Positions 46,787 to 56,670 are shown, counted from the stretch's first letter. The stretch: DNA of 64,000 nt from Shewanella olleyana (GCF_023283825.1 NZ_JAKILD010000005.1:1-64000); one strand, 5' to 3'. Program-made: numbers and translations. The notes: generated by a model not told the origin, from the letters alone.

Positions 46787-47557
46787 TTATGGATAAAGCA
46801 GCTGTATTACCCTCGCTGCGAACATCTGTGGTTGGGCTTTATGGGTATTATGGCCACTATTTGGAATAGTGATAACAGATAAATCGAGCTTCTGTTGCCA
46901 TTTTTCAGCCAACTTAGAAAACTTACTGTCTTGTTCACCCACCAACAGGTATGTCGGGCAGTGTAATTGTTTCAGTACTTTTTGGCCATTATCTTGTAGA
47001 CCAAGCGACGTACTCTGAAAACAATGCAGTAAGGCTTGAGGGTTATTGTTACTGCGAATATTAACCAGTTGTTCGCGAGAAGCTGCGTCTAATTCAGCAA
47101 ATACCGGTTGCTGGTACCATTGGTTTAAAAATAACTTGATAGGTTGGTTAGCGAGTTTATCTGCCCATTTTTGATCGTGTTTCAGCCTTGCTTGCTTGTC
47201 TCGGGTAGAGCATAAACCTAAATGTGCGGATTCGAGCATCAGGCTTAAAAGCGCTTGAGGATGAAATTTGGCAATGTGTAGTGCTACGCGTCCGCCCAAT
47301 GAGTAGCCCAGCAAATGAAATTGCGGGTAACCTAGGTGAGCCACTTTAGAGGTGATGGTTTCTGCGAGCGCTTCAAATCCAGGGCTTGGCAATATTTGTT
47401 CATTCTCGCCATGCCCTGGTAAATCAATACAAATACAATGAAAATACTGGCTTAAAATTGGCAAACTCGCCTGCCAATCTTCTTTAGAACCTAAAAAACC
47501 ATGTAATAAAACCAGTGCTGGTAAAGCTGTGTCACCGTAACGTTTAATGGTTGGCAT
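46787..47557 (-). CDS. menH: MenH, SHCHC synthase
   Basis: The ATG at 47557 overlaps the menD stop (TAATG) and gives a 256-residue alpha/beta hydrolase starting [24 protein letters not shown]; a start at 47575 in the same frame is less likely. The nucleophile elbow is GYSLGGR, and the Asp in LVGEQDSKF and the His in NSGHNTHK complete the triad. It removes pyruvate from the MenD product. Confidence 0.92.
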   Translation of the reverse strand: MPTIKRYGDTALPALVLLHGFLGSKEDWQASLPILSQYFHCICIDLPGHGENEQILPSPGFEALAETITSKVAHLGYPQFHLLGYSLGGRVALHIAKFHPQALLSLMLESAHLGLCSTRDKQARLKHDQKWADKLANQPIKLFLNQWYQQPVFAELDAASREQLVNIRSNNNPQALLHCFQSTSLGLQDNGQKVLKQLHCPTYLLVGEQDSKFSKLAEKWQQKLDLSVITIPNSGHNTHKAQPQMFAARVIQLLYP

Positions 47558-49287
47558 TAGTGTTGTTTCACCCATTGTGCAATGAGCTTTATTTGATCGC
47601 TTGCTTGATTCGGGCTGACATTCACTTCAATCACTGAAGTACCTGCAAAGGCCATCGCATCGGCATAAGCGTCATCAAAGCTCGTTAAACAGTCCACTTG
47701 GTTATACGGCAAGCCAAACATAGCAGCTGCATATCCGAACTCCAGTCCGTGACTTAAGCGGTAATATTCGTCTCTTACTGCTTCATTAGGCACAGGTAAC
47801 AAGTTAAAAATATTGCCACCATCATTATTCAAAATCACAATCACAAACGGACTATTAATTTGTTTAGTGATGGCTAACGAATTGAGGTCGTGCAAGCTTG
47901 ATATATCGCCTATAAGAAGGGTGCTTGGCTGTTTAGTGGCTAGCGCCATACCGCCTGCCGTTGCGATTAATCCATCAATACCTGATGCGCCGCGATTAGT
48001 ATAAATATGGGGAGATTCGCAAGTGATTGGAGAATACATATCGTATAAACGAACCGGTAAGCTGTTGCCGATAAACCATTGGTGCTGTGATGTTTGGGCT
48101 TTGGCTATTTGGCGAACAACTTGTGGCTCGCCAAAGCTACTTTGATCAATATGCTGAGTCAGCAAAGCTTCTAATTGTTGATTCATCTCAATTAATGGCA
48201 GGGCCCAATTGGCATCTGATGAACGTGGCCATTTTGCACTGCACATAGCCGACACACTGGCTTGCCAAATTCGTTTAGCTTGATGATTAGGATCAAGGCG
48301 CTGCTGTATTGGTAGCACTTGCCAGTAACTGTGCCATTGCTGCTGGGCAATAAAGCTGATTAACCTTTTAGAAATAAATCGGCCACCAAACACTAAAACG
48401 CGATCGGCTTGTTCAACAAATTTAGCCGCTTTGGGGTTGAGTAAAAGCTGATCTATATGACCAATCACACTGGGATGCTGTCTTAGCTGAGATTGAGCAT
48501 CAACCACAATCGGCCAGCCAAGCTTTTGAGCAAGCTCAATGATCTGCTGCGGATTATCCTGTGGCGATAATGTGCCCACTACTACAACACCCTTACCATG
48601 AACAAAGCGCATCATGGTGTCTTCAGTCGGTAAGTTACATGCTGAGACTTGGCCGTAGTCGGTATATGGGAATTGATGGCCTAGCCAGTCAGCAATAGGA
48701 GTGACATAACCTGATAAAGCAGATGTTGCTAGCTGGGATAAGGTTTCTAATTCCGTTGGGTACAATGGCTCACGGTACATACAGTTAAAGTGCACTGGCT
48801 GAGTTTGATTGCTGACGACTTCATCTATTGTGGTTAATAAGGTATTAGGACTAATGGCAATATCGGGTGTCGGCAGATTTACTTGTTTAGCGTAATCAGC
48901 AAAAATGGCTGGTTGGATGATCGCTTGGTTAGCTCCGCAGCCAATGAGCTCTGGTGGTCTATCACCACTTAATACAATTAGCGGTACTTGAGTCAGCCAT
49001 GCTTCAACAATGGCTGGATATAAATTCGCTACCGCAGTGCCTGAGGTAGTGACAATGGCAACTGGGCTGTTACTGGCTTTGGCAAGCCCAAGTGCCATAA
49101 AGCCTAAACCACGCTCATCAAAATGCAGGTGACGTTCAAGTTTATCTTGCGCGGCAGCTGCGAGCGTGAGTGGCGTAGAGCGAGAACCAGGCGCCATGCA
49201 AACGTGTTTAACACCAAGCCGTGCAAGCTCTTCAAGGATTAAGGCACCCCAAAGCAAATTGATGTCGGCAGCTGGCTTTGTTTGCAT
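47557..49287 (-). CDS. menD: MenD, SEPHCHC synthase
   Basis: The 576-residue thiamine-diphosphate enzyme has the N-terminal [12 protein letters not shown] motif, [13 protein letters not shown] and the ThDP/Mg site [12 protein letters not shown]...[12 protein letters not shown]. It condenses isochorismate with 2-oxoglutarate, the first committed step of menaquinone synthesis. First gene of the minus-strand men operon; no isochorismate synthase gene (menF) is visible here. Confidence 0.95.
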   Translation of the reverse strand: MQTKPAADINLLWGALILEELARLGVKHVCMAPGSRSTPLTLAAAAQDKLERHLHFDERGLGFMALGLAKASNSPVAIVTTSGTAVANLYPAIVEAWLTQVPLIVLSGDRPPELIGCGANQAIIQPAIFADYAKQVNLPTPDIAISPNTLLTTIDEVVSNQTQPVHFNCMYREPLYPTELETLSQLATSALSGYVTPIADWLGHQFPYTDYGQVSACNLPTEDTMMRFVHGKGVVVVGTLSPQDNPQQIIELAQKLGWPIVVDAQSQLRQHPSVIGHIDQLLLNPKAAKFVEQADRVLVFGGRFISKRLISFIAQQQWHSYWQVLPIQQRLDPNHQAKRIWQASVSAMCSAKWPRSSDANWALPLIEMNQQLEALLTQHIDQSSFGEPQVVRQIAKAQTSQHQWFIGNSLPVRLYDMYSPITCESPHIYTNRGASGIDGLIATAGGMALATKQPSTLLIGDISSLHDLNSLAITKQINSPFVIVILNNDGGNIFNLLPVPNEAVRDEYYRLSHGLEFGYAAAMFGLPYNQVDCLTSFDDAYADAMAFAGTSVIEVNVSPNQASDQIKLIAQWVKQH

Positions 49288-49488
49288 ATTGTATCACCTA
49301 ATAAGAATTTAGTTAGATGATTGAGTGTAACCCTTACAAGAAGGCATATCTAAGATTTTGGTTGGATTTTGACAAAAATATCCTAAAAAACAAAGTTTTT
49401 TAGTACTGAGTTTATTTGGCTGAATTTTTAAATTTGAACTAGTTTTAATTGGATGATTGATAAAACTATTCAAAAAAGGAAGCTGGAT

Positions 49489-50319
49489 ATGGAATCTACT
49501 GCGTTATTAGAAAAAATAAATGATTTACCCCGTCTCCCCAAAGCCGTTAGTGAGTTACTCGATGCTGTTAATAATGACAATACTTCAGTTAAAAACTTAT
49601 CTGAAAAATTAGCACAAGATCCGGTGATAAGTGCTCGAGTATTGAGGTTGGCCAATTCTGCCCACTTTGGTCGTAATCGTGAAGTGAGTTCTATTGAGGA
49701 AGCAGTGATCCGTTTAGGCCAACAAACGCTTAAAACATTAGTGATTGCTTCTGCAGTTGTGGGGGCTGTGCCAAAAGTAGAAGGATTCGATTTAGCCAGC
49801 TTTTGGGGCGAAACATTCGAAATATCTTTGTACTCACAAGAGCTAGCTAAGCGCTGCGATATTGCCGCTGATGAAACCTTTACCTGTGGAATTTTACATA
49901 AAATTGGTGAGTTACTTATCGCTACTGCCGAACCTGAGTTAGCTCAACAAATAAAGGCTGCAGTGGATGTTGGCGGTGTTCAACAAGAGTTAGAAGAGAA
50001 GTTACTGGGAACTGATGCTCCTTCTGTGGGTGCTTTATTGGCTAAAACATGGAATTTTGCACCTTCATTGGTTCAAGGCATTCAGTTTCAGCGCAATCCG
50101 TTAGCGGCTAACCCACAATCCAAACCCGCAGCGTTATTATATTTATCTCATTTAATTAATCGAAATTGGGATGACTCACGTGTCGCAGATGCGTTTGGCA
50201 CCTGGTTATCGATGCAGGCCAATGATGTTGGAATCATCAAAATGGACATATCGGGCGCCGCTGATAAGTTTGGTGATTTAAGAGGCAAAGGATTAGAGAT
50301 TGGTAAGCAACTCGTTTAA
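49489..50319 (+). CDS. HDOD-domain signalling protein
   Basis: The ATG at 49489 follows AGGAAG and is preferred over one at 49453. The 276-residue product has an HDOD domain over residues 10-210 (INDLPRLPKAVSELLDAVNND, LAQDPVISARVLRLANSAHFG, EEAVIRLGQQTLKTLVIASAV), related to HD phosphohydrolases but without the catalytic His-Asp pair. Such proteins take part in signalling, often of motility or cell-cycle pathways. It is a single-domain form with no partner nearby. Confidence 0.85.
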   Translation: MESTALLEKINDLPRLPKAVSELLDAVNNDNTSVKNLSEKLAQDPVISARVLRLANSAHFGRNREVSSIEEAVIRLGQQTLKTLVIASAVVGAVPKVEGFDLASFWGETFEISLYSQELAKRCDIAADETFTCGILHKIGELLIATAEPELAQQIKAAVDVGGVQQELEEKLLGTDAPSVGALLAKTWNFAPSLVQGIQFQRNPLAANPQSKPAALLYLSHLINRNWDDSRVADAFGTWLSMQANDVGIIKMDISGAADKFGDLRGKGLEIGKQLV

Positions 50320-50345
50320 TCCATATTGGACCAGCTAACTGAGTT

Positions 50346-50795
50346 TTACTGCTGATTCGGTTGGCTGCTGGCCTGATTGTTAATCCACTCGCTCATTACT
50401 ACGTGCGTTTTAATTTTAATGATGTCAGCTTGCGCATCAATAAATTCACGAATTTCATGTAACCTTTTCATCGAACGGGCATTCACGTATACCAGTAAAT
50501 CCATTTCCCCTGTAATCCCCTGACAAGTAATCACTTCAGGTATCCCGTGGAACACATGAACAACATCAGCACAATTTGCGCGTTCGTGCTGTATTTCAAA
50601 GTAAGCGGAGACACCTTCTTTTTGCGATTCACTCAATAGCACCTGATAGCCACGAATGACTCCAGACTGTTCAAGTTTCTTTATCCTCTCAGTGACCGCA
50701 CTACGTGATAAACTCACAGATTCTGCAATATGAGAAATGCTTTGGCGGGCATTGGCGCGTAATGCCGTAATGATGAGTTGATCAAATTTGTCCAT
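50346..50795 (-). CDS. Lrp/AsnC-family transcriptional regulator
   Basis: The 149-residue protein has the N-terminal Lrp helix-turn-helix (ALRANARQSISHIAESVSLSRSAVTERIKKLEQSGVIRGY) and a C-terminal RAM domain (ITCQGITGEMDLLVYVNARSMKRLHEI) for amino-acid-responsive assembly. It is divergent from an amino acid exporter gene across 160 bp, so it most likely controls that gene in response to an amino acid. Confidence 0.9.
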   Translation of the reverse strand: MDKFDQLIITALRANARQSISHIAESVSLSRSAVTERIKKLEQSGVIRGYQVLLSESQKEGVSAYFEIQHERANCADVVHVFHGIPEVITCQGITGEMDLLVYVNARSMKRLHEIREFIDAQADIIKIKTHVVMSEWINNQASSQPNQQ

Positions 50796-50955
50796 GTTAT
50801 TACTCGCTTAATGTTTACTGGCCGTCATATTGTGGGTAAAGATTAGCTATTCCGTCATAATGTCGGTTTTATAAGTGATCTTGTAGGGCGTTTACGTCAG
50901 TTTGTTTAGCAAATTAAATTTATAATTCTTTCAAACTTCACCATAGAATAAGCCA

Positions 50956-52224
50956 ATGAATCAAATTACAGGAACGATAGGGCGCTGGCAAGGTGCCGGA
51001 TTGATGGCCACCACTTTGCTGGGTACAGGGGTATTTATTTTGCCGCAAATGACCATTGCAGTGGCAAATAGTGGCGCTTTATTAGCATGGGTAATCTTAA
51101 CTGTCGCCATTTTGCCTGTGGCGGTGGTATTTGGTTTACTCGCTAGTCGTTTCCCTCATGCTGCAGGGCCTGCCTATTTTATCGAGAAAGCCTTTGGCAC
51201 GACTGCTGGCCGAACCATAGGGTTAATCTTCTTATTCGTTATTCCTATAGGTGCACCAGCGGCGATTTTAATGACTTTCCAATTCATGGATGCGTTGGTT
51301 TCTATCACAGGTTGGGGGCAGCTTGCTGCAGAACTGGCTATCGTGTTGGTGCTATTAGTTTTAAATTATCGCGGCATTCAAGTGTCGGCCAAGCTGCAAT
51401 TTGCGCTGACCTTAGCCATTGTGGCTGTGGTTGCCGTGTTATTTGGCGCTAGTGGTACTAATGTCAGTGAAGTTGAGACTTTAGCAAGCTTAGCAACACC
51501 AGAAATGTCTACAGTGATGTTAGCAATGGGGATTGGTTTTTGGAGTTTTCTAGGTATTGAAGCCATGACCCATTTAGCGAATGACTTTAAAAACCCTAAA
51601 AAAGACATGTTACCTGCGATGATGATGGGCACCGTGCTGGTGGGGATCATTTATCTGATTTGTACTTTGTTATTACTGATGGTGCCTAGCGATAAAGCAG
51701 GTCTTGCTATGATCCATACCTTTGATGGGCTATTGGGCGATATGGTTTGGCAGGGAATGGGCGCGCAGGTGATTGGTATCTTAGGTATCGCCAGTGGAAT
51801 TGCCACCGTGAATGTCTATTGCGCTAGTGCGGCGCGTTTACTATGGAGTTTCAGTAAAGAGGGTGTGTTGCCTCGTTATTTTAGTCAACTCAATCAATTT
51901 GGTGTGCCATTGCGAGCATTAATGACCATTTTAGTGACTATGGCCGTAGTCATTACGCTCACTTTTATTACAGAGCAAAAACTTGAGGATTTAATTGCCT
52001 GGAGTAACGGCGTATTCGTGATTATCTATTTGCTCACCATGTTGTCAGCAGCCAAGTTACTTAGTAAGCGATATTTACCTTTGGTTATAGGAGGCTGTCT
52101 TTTTTGTATCGGAGTGGGTATCGCACTGGCTGAAAACATGCTGTATTCATTTATTTTAGTCTTGTTGATAGCGCCATTTATGTATTGGCAAAAGCAACAT
52201 CAATTACGTAAACAAGTCGTTTAG
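50956..52224 (+). CDS. APC-family amino acid exporter, YjeH-like
   Basis: The 422-residue protein has about twelve membrane segments and resembles E. coli YjeH along its length: GTGVFILPQ, FPHAAGPAYFIEKAFG, FWSFLGIEAMTHLANDFKNPKKDMLPAMMMG, and ASAARLLWSFSKEGVLPRYF. YjeH exports methionine and branched-chain amino acids. An Lrp-type regulator is divergent from it. Confidence 0.85.
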   Translation: MNQITGTIGRWQGAGLMATTLLGTGVFILPQMTIAVANSGALLAWVILTVAILPVAVVFGLLASRFPHAAGPAYFIEKAFGTTAGRTIGLIFLFVIPIGAPAAILMTFQFMDALVSITGWGQLAAELAIVLVLLVLNYRGIQVSAKLQFALTLAIVAVVAVLFGASGTNVSEVETLASLATPEMSTVMLAMGIGFWSFLGIEAMTHLANDFKNPKKDMLPAMMMGTVLVGIIYLICTLLLLMVPSDKAGLAMIHTFDGLLGDMVWQGMGAQVIGILGIASGIATVNVYCASAARLLWSFSKEGVLPRYFSQLNQFGVPLRALMTILVTMAVVITLTFITEQKLEDLIAWSNGVFVIIYLLTMLSAAKLLSKRYLPLVIGGCLFCIGVGIALAENMLYSFILVLLIAPFMYWQKQHQLRKQVV

Positions 52225-52248
52225 GTAAAGCACTTATCAAATAAAAAC

Positions 52249-52275
52249 AGCGCTACTTTCGATTAAAGTGGCGCT
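52249..52275 (-). terminator. Terminator of the TerB-like gene
   Basis: AGCGCTACTTT pairs with AAAGTGGCGCT (one wobble) around a five-base loop. The adjacent A-run becomes a U-tract on the minus strand. Confidence 0.65.
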
Positions 52276-52312
52276 GCAGTTAAAACCGTTATTGAGTGAC
52301 TCAGAATTTAGA

Positions 52313-52762
52313 CTAACGTTGCTCCATGGCAATATTACGCATTTGAACCACTTCACTGTGCTTTAAGTAAAGTAAGTCGGCAGTGCGGCGAATGATTTGA
52401 TCTTCATTACGGCATAATTTGCCGTCCGAGTAGGCAAGTTTCCACATGCAAAGCAGTAGTTTTTGCTTTTGCTCAATGGAGCACTGAGCATTTATTTCAG
52501 CGGTAAATTCATATAGCGAGGTTGCATTGCCTTGCACAAGTTTTGCTTCACCAATGAGCTCATTGGCTTCAGCAGCGCTAATATCTAAATTGCTACTTAT
52601 CATACTTGGTAGCATAGCCACTTCCTGCTCATCTAAGGTTTCATCGGCATACATGACTTCAAGCAATAAACTTACAGCAGCTAATTTAAGTTGTTGTGCC
52701 TGGTCTTCTGGAGTCGTTGCTTGGGCGTGCGACTGTAAAAATTGTTTTAATTTCGCGATCAT
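52313..52762 (-). CDS. TerB-like domain protein
   Basis: The ATG at 52762 follows AGGAGG and gives a 149-residue protein; the frame upstream has no ribosome binding site and runs through a terminator. It is one TerB-type all-helical domain (LKLAAVSLLLEVMYADETLDEQEVAMLPSMI, then KQKLLLCMWKLAYSDGKLCRNEDQIIRRTADLLYL), with Asp/Glu clusters that may bind metal. Despite the name, most such proteins are not tied to tellurite resistance. No ter genes are nearby. Confidence 0.85.
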   Translation of the reverse strand: MIAKLKQFLQSHAQATTPEDQAQQLKLAAVSLLLEVMYADETLDEQEVAMLPSMISSNLDISAAEANELIGEAKLVQGNATSLYEFTAEINAQCSIEQKQKLLLCMWKLAYSDGKLCRNEDQIIRRTADLLYLKHSEVVQMRNIAMEQR

Positions 52763-52843
52763 ATAGCCTCCTAAACGACGGCAAAACGCTGCCGCAATAG
52801 TGAGTTTTGAAAATGAAGATAAGATTAAGCTTAACAGAGACAA

Positions 52844-52870
52844 TAATGCCGAGCGAATGGCTCGGCATTA
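52844..52870. terminator. Terminator of the DUF2780 gene
   Basis: TAATGCCGAGC and GCTCGGCATTA form an 11-bp stem with a five-base loop, directly after the DUF2780 stop on the minus strand. A T-rich flank follows weakly. Confidence 0.75.
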
Positions 52871-52900
52871 ATTAAAATTAATCCTTTATTTACATCAAGA

Positions 52901-53431
52901 TTAAAGCAGTGAGCCAAGACCTTTCATTAACAAATCAGTTGTCCCTTCAGTACCATTAGTTTCTAAGTAAGATTTAGCGATATCAACCATTGGTGCCACG
53001 TATTCTTTTTTGATACCTAATTTTTCAAATGTATCGTATACCATGGCAGCGCCTTCAAAAGATTTACCTAAATCACCAGCTTGAGATAAAAGTCCTGACA
53101 TACCGTCATCTGAAGATAAAGCAGGAACAGCAGATAAAAGGGCATCAGCACCTGGAATACTGTTTGATAACTGGCTGAAATCAGAGTCACCTAAGTTAGA
53201 CTGGGCAAGGCTTAGCAATGAACCTAAACCACCTTCAGCTTGGTCTTTACTGAGTCCAAGTTGTGACATCACATTGCCAACTAAATCAGCAGATTGTGCA
53301 TCAGCGGTAGTCTCTACTTTTTCTACTTTCTTTTCTTCAGTGCCAAAAACACTGTCTAACCAACCCGCTTGTGCTGGTGAAGTAACTGCAAACATCGCGA
53401 TTAAAAGACTTACTGCTGGGCTTAATTTCAT
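52901..53431 (-). CDS. DUF2780 (VcgC/VcgE-type) exported protein
   Basis: The ATG at 53431 (MKLSPAVSLLIAMFAVTSPAQA) makes a proper signal peptide and has AGGA about eight bases upstream; the track could extend seven residues further. The mature part (about 150 residues) is the DUF2780 domain, with DLVGNVMSQLGLSKDQAEGGLGSLLSLAQ and LGIKKEYVAPMVDIAKSYLETNG. Function unknown; it should be periplasmic. Confidence 0.82.
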   Translation of the reverse strand: MKLSPAVSLLIAMFAVTSPAQAGWLDSVFGTEEKKVEKVETTADAQSADLVGNVMSQLGLSKDQAEGGLGSLLSLAQSNLGDSDFSQLSNSIPGADALLSAVPALSSDDGMSGLLSQAGDLGKSFEGAAMVYDTFEKLGIKKEYVAPMVDIAKSYLETNGTEGTTDLLMKGLGSLL

Positions 53432-53627
53432 CGTGGCCATCCTGTGGTTCATGTTGAATGATTAAAGGTTAGTTTTCGTGATCCTGTGACCATTTTAACG
53501 TTATTCACAAAAATGTGACAAATGATTTAACTAACTTTACGCTGCAACGATATCAATTGTGCAAAAACAGCGTTTTTTCGGTATCCTTAGCAGCATATTT
53601 TGTCTTATTTAGATTATTGGAAACCCC

Positions 53628-54359
53628 ATGTCATTGTCTGCAATTTTGACTGAAGCATATAATTTCTTCCGTAACCACGTGGCGCAGCTTGCATCACTTA
53701 CAGTGCCACTACTATTAATTCAGGTCATGATCCAAGTGTGGCTTGGTAGTGAACTGGCTACACAAGCAGAAGTTGAGGTGCCACAATTTGGCGCAATCCA
53801 CGGCGCTGCTATGATGGCGCTATTACTTATCTTCTCGTTGCTTATCGCAGCATTAACGCTATATCTGGAAGTTCGTTCACGCGGACACGAAGTTACTCCA
53901 GGTTTAGTGCTGAAAAACAGCTTTACCTTTGTGCCGCCACTGTTACTTGCAGGGGTATTCTCTGGTTTAGCGATTTTAGCGCCAGTGATGTTATTCGCAG
54001 TATTTGGACCATTTTGGATTATTGGTTTAAGTATCAGCTTTTATCTGTTCGCACGTCTTGCTTACGTTAACTTTATGGTCATTGTTGAGCGTGTCTCACC
54101 ATTAGAAGCCATTAAAAGTAGCTTTAAGTTTTCGTCACCAATCGTATTGAAAACGATGATGATTTTGATGTTATATCTACCGCTTTCAATGGTCGGTGGC
54201 ATCGTCTTGCAGTTAACCGAATTCGGTGGATTCCCGCTACAAGTTATTATTGATACCTTGTTCGCATTTTTAGGACTATTCGTTAACGTTGCGCTATTTA
54301 GATTGTATATGGTTAACCGTAATACCGATGAAAGTGAATCTGATACCACTGAAATCTAA
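53628..54359 (+). CDS. UPF0259 (YciC-like) membrane protein
   Basis: The 243-residue protein has six membrane segments and the YciC layout: an N-terminal SLSAILTEAYNFFRNHVAQL, then EVRSRGHEVTPGLVLKNSFTFVPPLLLAGVF and RLAYVNFMVIVERVSPLEAIKSSFKFS. Function unknown. It lies 35 bp before the DUF4145-Sel1 gene, probably one operon. Confidence 0.83.
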   Translation: MSLSAILTEAYNFFRNHVAQLASLTVPLLLIQVMIQVWLGSELATQAEVEVPQFGAIHGAAMMALLLIFSLLIAALTLYLEVRSRGHEVTPGLVLKNSFTFVPPLLLAGVFSGLAILAPVMLFAVFGPFWIIGLSISFYLFARLAYVNFMVIVERVSPLEAIKSSFKFSSPIVLKTMMILMLYLPLSMVGGIVLQLTEFGGFPLQVIIDTLFAFLGLFVNVALFRLYMVNRNTDESESDTTEI

Positions 54360-54394
54360 CTGAATAGTGAATGACAGCAGAGGAGTAACCGCCA

Positions 54395-55798
54395 GTGTTA
54401 AATGATATTGAGTTTATTGGCGGCTTCTCAGCTGAAATTGTGGATGATTACACCAAAGCAAAGAGTTATGTCAGGGATATTCCCACCCAAGCTTTGGTGT
54501 TTGTCCGCAGCTTTACCCATCAAGTTACTTCATTATTAGCTGAAAAAAATTCAGTTAAGTTTAATGGCCCAAACCTATATGACCGCATCGAGCAGCTAAA
54601 TCGAATGCGTTATATTGATGTGCCTACTACCCGCGCATTGCATCGACTGCGCAGTGACGGTAATCGCGGTGCCCACCCTGAAAAATACCATTTAACCCAA
54701 GAGCAATTAGTCTCGCTGGCCGAAAAGACCATCAAGAATATCTTGTCGTTGATCACTATGCTTTACCCTAAGGTGCATCGCAAGAAAGCCCCTGAATTCC
54801 AGTTTGAAGCGTTTGATTCATTCGTGGGTCGGGAGCTTTGCTATCAAGCGGTGATGCACAATGATCATCAAGCCCAGTATCTTGTAGGGATGTCATTAAA
54901 GTCCAAAGCCTTGATGCAGCAAGAACAAGAGCAATCTCTTGATCAGCAAGCAGTAGAGCATGCCGAATCAGAAAGTACCTTTAAACAGGCTGCTAATTGG
55001 TTTGAGCTGGCATCAGATAAGCACCAGCAAGCCTTGTTTGAACATGGGGTTGCGCTACTTCATGGTTATAACGGTATCAAAAAAGTCGTTGAAGGTGAGT
55101 TGGCCATTGAACGCGCGGCAAAAGCGGATGTAGTAGAAGCTAAAGCCTTGTTAGGTTTTTTCTATCTGGTTGGCAGCGAAAACTTCAGTGCTGATTTAAC
55201 TATTGCGGCTGACTGGCTGGAACAAGCTGCAATGGCCGAAAACACTGAGGCTATGTCAAACCTTGGCGTGTTGTATTACCAGCAACAGCAACTTGATAAA
55301 GCGTTTGAGTGGATTAATAAGGCGGCACAAGCAGGTTACCCTCATGCACAGTATCACTTAGCCTTAATGTTATTTAATGGCGAAGGTTGTGAAGCAAACC
55401 CGAATGCCAGCGAGCATTGGTTAGCAGAAGCGGCAGAACAAGGGCAACTAGATGCCATGTTTACTCGCGCCCAGCATATGTTAAACGATGATTCAGGCTT
55501 GGGCGCTGATGTGTGTTTAGCAGAGCGTTATTTACGCGATGTGATTAACTACGGCCGCAGTGTACCGGCAATGATAGAGCTCAGCGTCGCGCTGGCAGAC
55601 GGTGTGTTTAAACGCATTGATGTGGTGGAGTCAGCGTCATTACTTAAGCTTGCTAAACAATATGCAAACGATGAACAAGCAGAGATCATCGAGCCGATTT
55701 GGCAATCGCTGCAAATTCAAATTGATAATGTTATTGCACTAAAACCCAGTGATGAAGAGCTTAAATCTTTGATTCATGCACAAGGGATATTGGCTTAA
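54395..55798 (+). CDS. DUF4145 plus Sel1-repeat protein
   Basis: A GTG start follows AGGAG. The 467-residue protein begins with a DUF4145 domain (residues about 15-125; LYDRIEQLNRMRYIDVPTTRALHRLRSDGNRGAHPEKY), then has five or so Sel1/TPR-like helical repeats (for example AMSNLGVLYYQQQQLDKAFEWINKAAQAG and PHAQYHLALMLFNGEG). DUF4145 is often fused to restriction or other defence enzymes, but here no enzymatic domain is attached. The Sel1 part should mediate protein contacts. It follows a UPF0259 membrane protein gene, perhaps forming a membrane-linked complex. Cytoplasmic; role unknown. Confidence 0.8.
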   Translation: MLNDIEFIGGFSAEIVDDYTKAKSYVRDIPTQALVFVRSFTHQVTSLLAEKNSVKFNGPNLYDRIEQLNRMRYIDVPTTRALHRLRSDGNRGAHPEKYHLTQEQLVSLAEKTIKNILSLITMLYPKVHRKKAPEFQFEAFDSFVGRELCYQAVMHNDHQAQYLVGMSLKSKALMQQEQEQSLDQQAVEHAESESTFKQAANWFELASDKHQQALFEHGVALLHGYNGIKKVVEGELAIERAAKADVVEAKALLGFFYLVGSENFSADLTIAADWLEQAAMAENTEAMSNLGVLYYQQQQLDKAFEWINKAAQAGYPHAQYHLALMLFNGEGCEANPNASEHWLAEAAEQGQLDAMFTRAQHMLNDDSGLGADVCLAERYLRDVINYGRSVPAMIELSVALADGVFKRIDVVESASLLKLAKQYANDEQAEIIEPIWQSLQIQIDNVIALKPSDEELKSLIHAQGILA

Positions 55799-55868
55799 TA
55801 TTACACCAATTAATATTAAGGGGAGTATACCCCATATTGGTGTACAGATTGATTAAGTCACAATACTT

Positions 55869-55920
55869 CCCCTCGAAAGCTAGCTGGCCATATATGGGCA
55901 GACTCACGCGATTTTCTTCA
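55869..55920 (-). repeat. Hairpin module R of the structured repeat, locus B
   Basis: Inverted copy of 21721-21773. The flanks CTTCCCCTCGAAAGCTAGC and ACTCACG are kept, but the hairpin has become CTGGCCATATATGGGCAG, with one mismatch. The change of both arms while pairing is kept points to selection or origin as a structured element. Confidence 0.75.
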
Positions 55921-56011
55921 TGATCTCAATATCTAGGAATACCCAGGCTTATTTCAAAAAAGCGATAAATTCTTAATACTTATCGCTTAATTTTATCTAG
56001 AAATAAGAGAT

Positions 56012-56250
56012 GAACTTGCAGGCTAAATGTTCTCCGTTTGAAGTGTCCGAGAGCGTTAAGTGAATTTTCGTGAGCTCGGCATGGATGCCGAGTTAGCCTT
56101 AGATTGAGCCATGGATGGCGAATCTGAGGCGTTAGGAAATTCACTTATAAGATTGAGGGAACAATACTTCAATGGAGCGGGTGGGTGATCCAAGAGGGAG
56201 TTGCCGTTCACTCCCTTTTGGTCTGGTGTGGGCGAAGCGCCACGACTTTA
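56012..56250 (-). repeat. Structured intergenic repeat, full copy B
   Basis: The reverse complement of this block aligns along its length with 21206-21465. It contains the hairpins CTCGGCATGGATGCCGAG (56075-56092) and AGATT...GCCATGGATGGC...AATCT (56101-56125), and the arm AGGGAGT/ACTCCCT. The 70-odd bases at 56175-56248 are nearly identical to 21890-21963. The remaining gap around it (55799-56011 and 56251-56366) shows no gene. Confidence 0.85.
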
Positions 56251-56366
56251 GTTTCAAAATGGTAATCGTTCATAATAGATAGTACATTATGAGATACTTC
56301 TAAATATTATTTTTAGTCATTGTTTTTATTATCTTTATATTAATTATCACGGAATGAAAAATCATT

Positions 56367-56609
56367 ATGATTGCAAAAGGAACTACGTTTATATTAGTGA
56401 TATTACTCCTAACCGCTTGTAAAAAAACTGAAGACCAAATAAAAGAAGAGAAAGCAATTTATAATGAATGTGTAAGTAATGGTGTTAGGTATTTTAGAGA
56501 AATTGGATCTTTCCCAACATTAAAAACTGCTCCCAACAAGGGGCGACATGCGATAACTGTTGCTCGTGAAAGGTGTGAAAGAGCACCGCGAACTGCATTT
56601 TCTAGTTGA
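56367..56609 (+). CDS. Small lipoprotein of unknown function
   Basis: The 80-residue product has a lipoprotein signal peptide with the lipobox LLTAC (Cys18) followed by KKTEDQ. The mature part is short, charged and has two further Cys residues (ECVSNG, RCERAP) that may form a disulfide. No ribosome binding site of good quality is visible. The region is A+T-rich and directly follows repeat copy B, suggesting an accessory gene. No family recognised. Confidence 0.6.
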   Translation: MIAKGTTFILVILLLTACKKTEDQIKEEKAIYNECVSNGVRYFREIGSFPTLKTAPNKGRHAITVARERCERAPRTAFSS

Positions 56610-56643
56610 GTCGTCAGTGTATAAATACCCAGTTTAATTATAA

Positions 56644-56670
56644 AAAAACACCGCCATTTGGCGGTGTTTT
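56644..56670. terminator. Terminator after the small lipoprotein gene
   Basis: ACACCGCC and GGCGGTGT form an 8-bp stem (extended by A-T pairs) with a four-base loop ATTT; A-run and T-run flank it. Confidence 0.85.
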
